Under the pieces are notes generated by a model. That model was not told the DNA's origin. It did no database searches and worked only from the letters and a program-made list of their open reading frames with translations. The position numbers were made by a program, and so were the translations under genes. Source: Methylomusa anaerophila (GTDB lineage: Bacteria > Bacillota > Negativicutes > Sporomusales > Sporomusaceae). Taken from it: a stretch of DNA of 64,000 nucleotides. The stretch is taken from the NCBI RefSeq assembly GCF_003966895.1, contig NZ_AP018449.1, forward strand, positions 1,422,001 through 1,486,000, given 5' to 3'. Of this stretch, positions 61,294 through 64,000 are shown in pieces. Position 1 is the first letter of the stretch; each line of letters starts with the position of its first letter.

Positions 61294-61656
61294 ATGGAAG
61301 ATTTATTATGCGATATGTGCGAGGAGCGCTGCGAGCATCCTGAGACAATATGCCGCGCGAAAGCCGAAATGCTGCCGGAAAATACGGTGCAGCAATTGGC
61401 GGAAACTTTCAAGGTCTTAGGCGATGGCACCCGGATTAAAATACTGCAGCTCTTAACCAAGCGGGAAATGTGCGTGTGCGATATTGCCGAGACGCTCTCC
61501 ATGGGCCAGTCGGCCATTTCCCACCAGCTCCGGGTGCTGCGGGCCGCCAGGCTGGTCAAATTCCGGAAGGTCGGCAAGGAGGCCTGGTATTCGTTGGACG
61601 ATGACCATGTGGTGGACCTGATGCGTCAGGGGCTGGAGCATATCAGCCACACCTAG
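61294..61656 (+). CDS. ArsR/SmtB family metal-responsive repressor (CadC-like), copy 1
   Basis: 120 aa. N-terminal Cys-rich segment CDMCEERCEHPETIC, then a winged helix with EMCVCDIAETLSMGQSAISHQLRVLR. The ELCVCD-type motif plus N-terminal cysteines is the alpha-3N metal site of CadC repressors (Cd, Pb, Zn). It is 120 aa against 124 for the paralogue at 62332, with matching N-terminal Cys pattern. It lies just upstream of the Cys-rich peptide gene. Confidence 0.9.
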   Translation: MEDLLCDMCEERCEHPETICRAKAEMLPENTVQQLAETFKVLGDGTRIKILQLLTKREMCVCDIAETLSMGQSAISHQLRVLRAARLVKFRKVGKEAWYSLDDDHVVDLMRQGLEHISHT

Positions 61657-61745
61657 TGGGTAAAACTTGTAAGTAACTCATTTCTAGAAACAACATAGAA
61701 TATTACATAAGACGTTCCCGCACATCATGATAGGGAGGACTCATT

Positions 61746-61934
61746 TTGAAAAAGGTTTGGGATGAGCCAGAAATAGAGGAATGGCCAAATGAGTTTGAAG
61801 TACGGCAAATATGTGCACCCAATTGTATGCCAAACTGTTTGCCAAGCTGCAGGCCGCTTTGTTATCCTTCGTGCAGACCTAGAAAACCGCCTGCCTGCAA
61901 TCCGGCTTTTACTAAGTACTATAACCCATATTAG
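61746..61934 (+). CDS. Cys/Pro-repeat small peptide with PqqA-like N-terminus
   Basis: 62 aa. TTG start after a clear GGGAGGAC site. The first 22 residues (MKKVWDEPEIEEWPNEFEV) look like a RiPP leader; the W-x-x-P...E...FEV pattern recalls PqqA. From residue 23 six Cys follow with period four as Cys-x-Pro-x units (positions 23, 27, 31, 35, 39, 43), then Cys 51 and a Tyr-rich tail KYYNPY. It lies between two CadC-like repressors and near a metal-exporting ATPase, so metal binding is one reading. A RiPP precursor is the other, but no maturase is adjacent. I do not recognise a described family. Confidence 0.6.
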   Translation: MKKVWDEPEIEEWPNEFEVRQICAPNCMPNCLPSCRPLCYPSCRPRKPPACNPAFTKYYNPY

Positions 61935-62331
61935 AGTGCATTTCACCTGCAGTATTTCTGTTTCCACTCATGCCCCGGAAACGGTGAATCAATCCCAAAT
62001 TCTTAGCCAATCAGCTCGAAGAAGATGAGTACCCCACTGATTGCTAAGAGTATGCCGGCAATGCGCTGTACCATATGCAGCCGGTATGAAAACTAATTGC
62101 CTCCGGAAAGCAATAGGGAAAATATAATAATCAACTCCTCTACACGCCTAAACAGGCAGAAGCGGCAGAGTTTTTTTCGACAAGATTCGGTTTTGACTTC
62201 GAGTTGATGCAAACCGTTTTTTTAATCATCGCATTTTTTCATGAACATGCCCTGGTAACCAGGACCGCTCTATTGACAGCAGGGAAAAGAACAGATATAT
62301 TTTAAATGACTATATATTCAGGCGGTGTGTG
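61935..62331. other. 397-bp stretch with decayed coding traces
   Basis: On the minus strand a 23-codon tail MVQRIAGILLAISGVLIFFE ends near 62003, like the C-terminus of a membrane protein. On the plus strand an open stretch (YTPKQAEAAEFFSTRFGFDF...) from about 62125 to 62305 has no start signal. Both may be remnants of lost transporter genes. A promoter for the next repressor lies at 62273-62301. Confidence 0.4.
62273..62301 (+). promoter_or_regulatory. Promoter with AT-rich operator-like repeat for the second repressor
   Basis: TTGACA (62273-62278), 17-bp spacer, TATATT (62296-62301). Just downstream ATATATT...TATATAT repeats overlap the start region and could be the repressor operator. Confidence 0.6.
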
Positions 62332-62706
62332 ATGAAAAAGTATGCCTGTGATTCCGATATGTGTGAACAGCTATGTGAACATCCTCAGACTATCTGTCTG
62401 GCGAAAAGCGAGATGATGCCGGAAAGGGAAGTGCAGCAAGTGACGGAAATTTTCCGGTTATTGGGTGATATAACCCGGTTTAAAATCCTGCAAGCGTTAT
62501 CCAGCCGGGAGTTATGCGTCTGTGATATTGCAGCGGTGGTTGATATGGCGCAATCGGCTGTATCTCATCAGCTTCGTCTGCTGCGCGGGGCCCGCTTGGT
62601 AAAGTACCGCAAAGAAGGGACGCTGGCCTGGTATTCGCTTAATGATGATAATATTGCCGTCCTGCTGCAGCATGGGATCCATCATATCCAGCAAAATGAG
62701 AAGTAA
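62332..62706 (+). CDS. ArsR/SmtB family metal-responsive repressor (CadC-like), copy 2
   Basis: 124 aa. Cys-rich N-terminus CDSDMCEQLCEHPQTIC and winged helix with ELCVCDIAAVVDMAQSAVSHQLRLLRG. Same design as the gene at 61294, with similar spacing of cysteines. It is convergent with the P-type ATPase and separated from it by a perfect 22-bp terminator hairpin, so it does not share an mRNA with it. It likely responds to Cd, Pb or Zn. Confidence 0.9.
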   Translation: MKKYACDSDMCEQLCEHPQTICLAKSEMMPEREVQQVTEIFRLLGDITRFKILQALSSRELCVCDIAAVVDMAQSAVSHQLRLLRGARLVKYRKEGTLAWYSLNDDNIAVLLQHGIHHIQQNEK

Positions 62707-62713
62707 ATGACCG

Positions 62714-62760
62714 GATAAACAAGAGGACTGACCGCTATGCGGTCAGTCCTCTTGTTTATC
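62714..62760. terminator. 22-bp perfect bidirectional terminator
   Basis: GATAAACAAGAGGACTGACC... pairs over 22 bp without mismatch around a TAT loop (62714-62735 with 62739-62760). It lies between convergent genes. Confidence 0.85.
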
Positions 62761-62763
62761 TAT

Positions 62764-64000
62764 CTAACGCAGCCTTTGCATAAGGCGCATTCCGTTTAGT
62801 GTCACCAGAATGGAGGACCCCATGTCGGCTAATACCGCCAGCCACAAGTCAACATAACCCCAAAAGGTAAAGATCACAAATACGATTTTGGTCAACAGAG
62901 AAAAGCCGATGTTTTGTTTGATAATCGCAACCGTTTTGCGGCTTAGGTTAATGACATAGGCCAGTTTGCCCAGATCATCGGCCATTAAAGCGATATCGGC
63001 CGTTTCCAGCGCCGTATCCGAGCCGGCCACGCCCATGGCTACGCCAACACTGGCGGCGGCCAGTGCCGGAGCGTCGTTGACGCCGTCCCCGACCATTACG
63101 ACGGTGCCGTATTCCTTGGTCAGCTTTTGCACGGTAGTCACTTTGTCCTGGGGCAACAACTCGCTGTAGTAGGCGTCCAGATTCAGGGTCTTGGAAATAA
63201 AGGCGGCAACCCGGCTGTTGTCCCCGGACAGCATGGCGATGTGTTTCATGCCGGCCTGCCGCAGTTCCCGGATGGCGTCTTTACTGTTGTGCCGCAGTGT
63301 GTCCGCTACGGCGATCAATCCCCAAATGGACGTTTGGGAGCCGATGAGCATGACCGTCTTTCCTTGCTCTTCCAGGCTGATCATGACTTCTTTATGTTGC
63401 TTAAGGCTTAGGCCCAGTTCTTCAAATAACCGGGGGTTGCCGACATAGACCGTTTGCCCGTTGACATCGGCCTGCGCGCCGCGGCCCACCAGGGCCTTGA
63501 AATTGGTAGCCGGCGGCAGGGGAAGCTGCTTCGCTTTTTCCACAATTGCTACGGCCAACGGATGTTCGGACCATTTTTCCACGGCCGCCGCCAGGGTCAG
63601 CAGCTCGTGTTCCTTTTTTTCACCCAGTGGCAGCAGCTCGGTAACGACCGGACGGCCATAGGTAAGGGTGCCGGTCTTATCAAAGGCAATGGCCTGAATA
63701 CCGCCCATTTGTTCCAAATGAGCGCCGCCTTTAATGAGTACGCCGTTGCGGGAGGCATTGCCAATCGCCGACACAATGGAAACCGGCGTGGAGATGACCA
63801 AGGCGCAGGGGCAGGAAATGACCAGCAGCACCAGGCCCTTATAAAACCAGGGGGCAAACGGCTGATTAAACAGCAGCCACGGCAGTACCATGATACCGGC
63901 AGCAACAAGTAGGACCGCCGGGGTATAGTACTTGGCGAAAACATCGACAAATTGCTGGGACGGCGCTTTCTGGGCCTGGGCCTCTTCCACCAGGTGCATA
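62764..64000 (-). CDS. Heavy-metal P1B-type ATPase (ZntA/CadA-like), partial
   Basis: 411 residues visible; the N-terminal part runs past the window end. Seen motifs: transmembrane metal site SCPCALVIS, phosphorylation site DKTGTLT, HP motif SEHPLAVAI, and MVGDGVNDAPAL. CPC with this context suggests export of Zn, Cd or Pb; copper transport is less likely given the CadC-like neighbours. The C-terminal two helices end LNGMRLMQRLR. The missing part should include HMA domain(s) and the first membrane helices. Confidence 0.92.
   Translation of the reverse strand, partial: MHLVEEAQAQKAPSQQFVDVFAKYYTPAVLLVAAGIMVLPWLLFNQPFAPWFYKGLVLLVISCPCALVISTPVSIVSAIGNASRNGVLIKGGAHLEQMGGIQAIAFDKTGTLTYGRPVVTELLPLGEKKEHELLTLAAAVEKWSEHPLAVAIVEKAKQLPLPPATNFKALVGRGAQADVNGQTVYVGNPRLFEELGLSLKQHKEVMISLEEQGKTVMLIGSQTSIWGLIAVADTLRHNSKDAIRELRQAGMKHIAMLSGDNSRVAAFISKTLNLDAYYSELLPQDKVTTVQKLTKEYGTVVMVGDGVNDAPALAAASVGVAMGVAGSDTALETADIALMADDLGKLAYVINLSRKTVAIIKQNIGFSLLTKIVFVIFTFWGYVDLWLAVLADMGSSILVTLNGMRLMQRLR

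Overview
The window looks like chromosomal DNA of an anaerobic, endospore-forming, diderm Bacillota, most likely a Negativicutes relative of Sporomusa, Pelosinus or Thermosinus. This is inferred from gene content and order, not from any database comparison. The pointers are the rpsF-ssb-rpsR-yybS-gdpP-rplI-lonC-dnaB order, a spore-type LonC protease, a SelD that is itself a selenoprotein, a split glutamate synthase fused to ferredoxin modules, periplasmic-adaptor-type exporters that suit a two-membrane envelope, and many near-consensus sigma-A promoters.

Layout. 1-2475: end of a split glutamate synthase. 2733-8031: branched-chain amino acid ABC transporter livJ-livHMGF, with two separate consensus promoters. 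8210-11499: CBS-ACT protein, CDF cation exporter, M29 aminopeptidase. 11771-13735: selenium module selD(Sec)-yedF-DUF3343. 13767-17341: MscS channel, DUF951, YchF and an MFS exporter. 17493-26009: core operon of ribosomal proteins, SSB, c-di-AMP phosphodiesterase, LonC and replicative helicase. 26337-30588: FAD protein, purB, purA. 30694-40648: housekeeping genes mixed with eight intact tRNA genes, rnpB, glucosyl-3-phosphoglycerate synthase, citXG and an HD-GYP protein. It also holds a decayed patch containing a truncated tRNA-Thr, a RhuM fragment and a frameshifted XRE regulator.

40600-59858 is best read as a genomic island. A 43-nt stretch of the intact tRNA-Arg(ACG) gene recurs exactly 19,210 bp downstream as a 3' tRNA fragment. 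No integrase is visible inside. The island carries an SDR/AraC/EamA/lipoprotein block, two probable gene remnants, and a RiPP system on the NHLP/NHLM plan. That system comprises a radical SAM/SPASM maturase, a 92-aa precursor with a nitrile-hydratase-like leader and a 10-11 residue core (CTGYFCPIYW), an RND-type adaptor, an NHLM HlyD protein, a C39 peptidase-ABC exporter and a second NHLM ABC protein. A 1037-aa STAND/BTAD regulator and an ECF sigma factor with a zinc-ribbon partner follow. The likely scheme is that the maturase cross-links the core, the C39 domain cuts after the Gly-Gly(-Gly) motif, and the two ABC proteins and adaptors export the product.

60162-64000, outside the island, holds a Fic protein and a metal-response locus. 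That locus has two paralogous CadC/ArsR repressors, a CPC-type P-type ATPase cut by the window end, and an unusual 62-aa peptide with a PqqA-like N-terminus and a Cys-x-Pro-x repeat. A family of palindromic, MITE-like repeats (8040, 9941, 22367, 27749) and a distinct long hairpin element (4448) sit in intergenic spaces.
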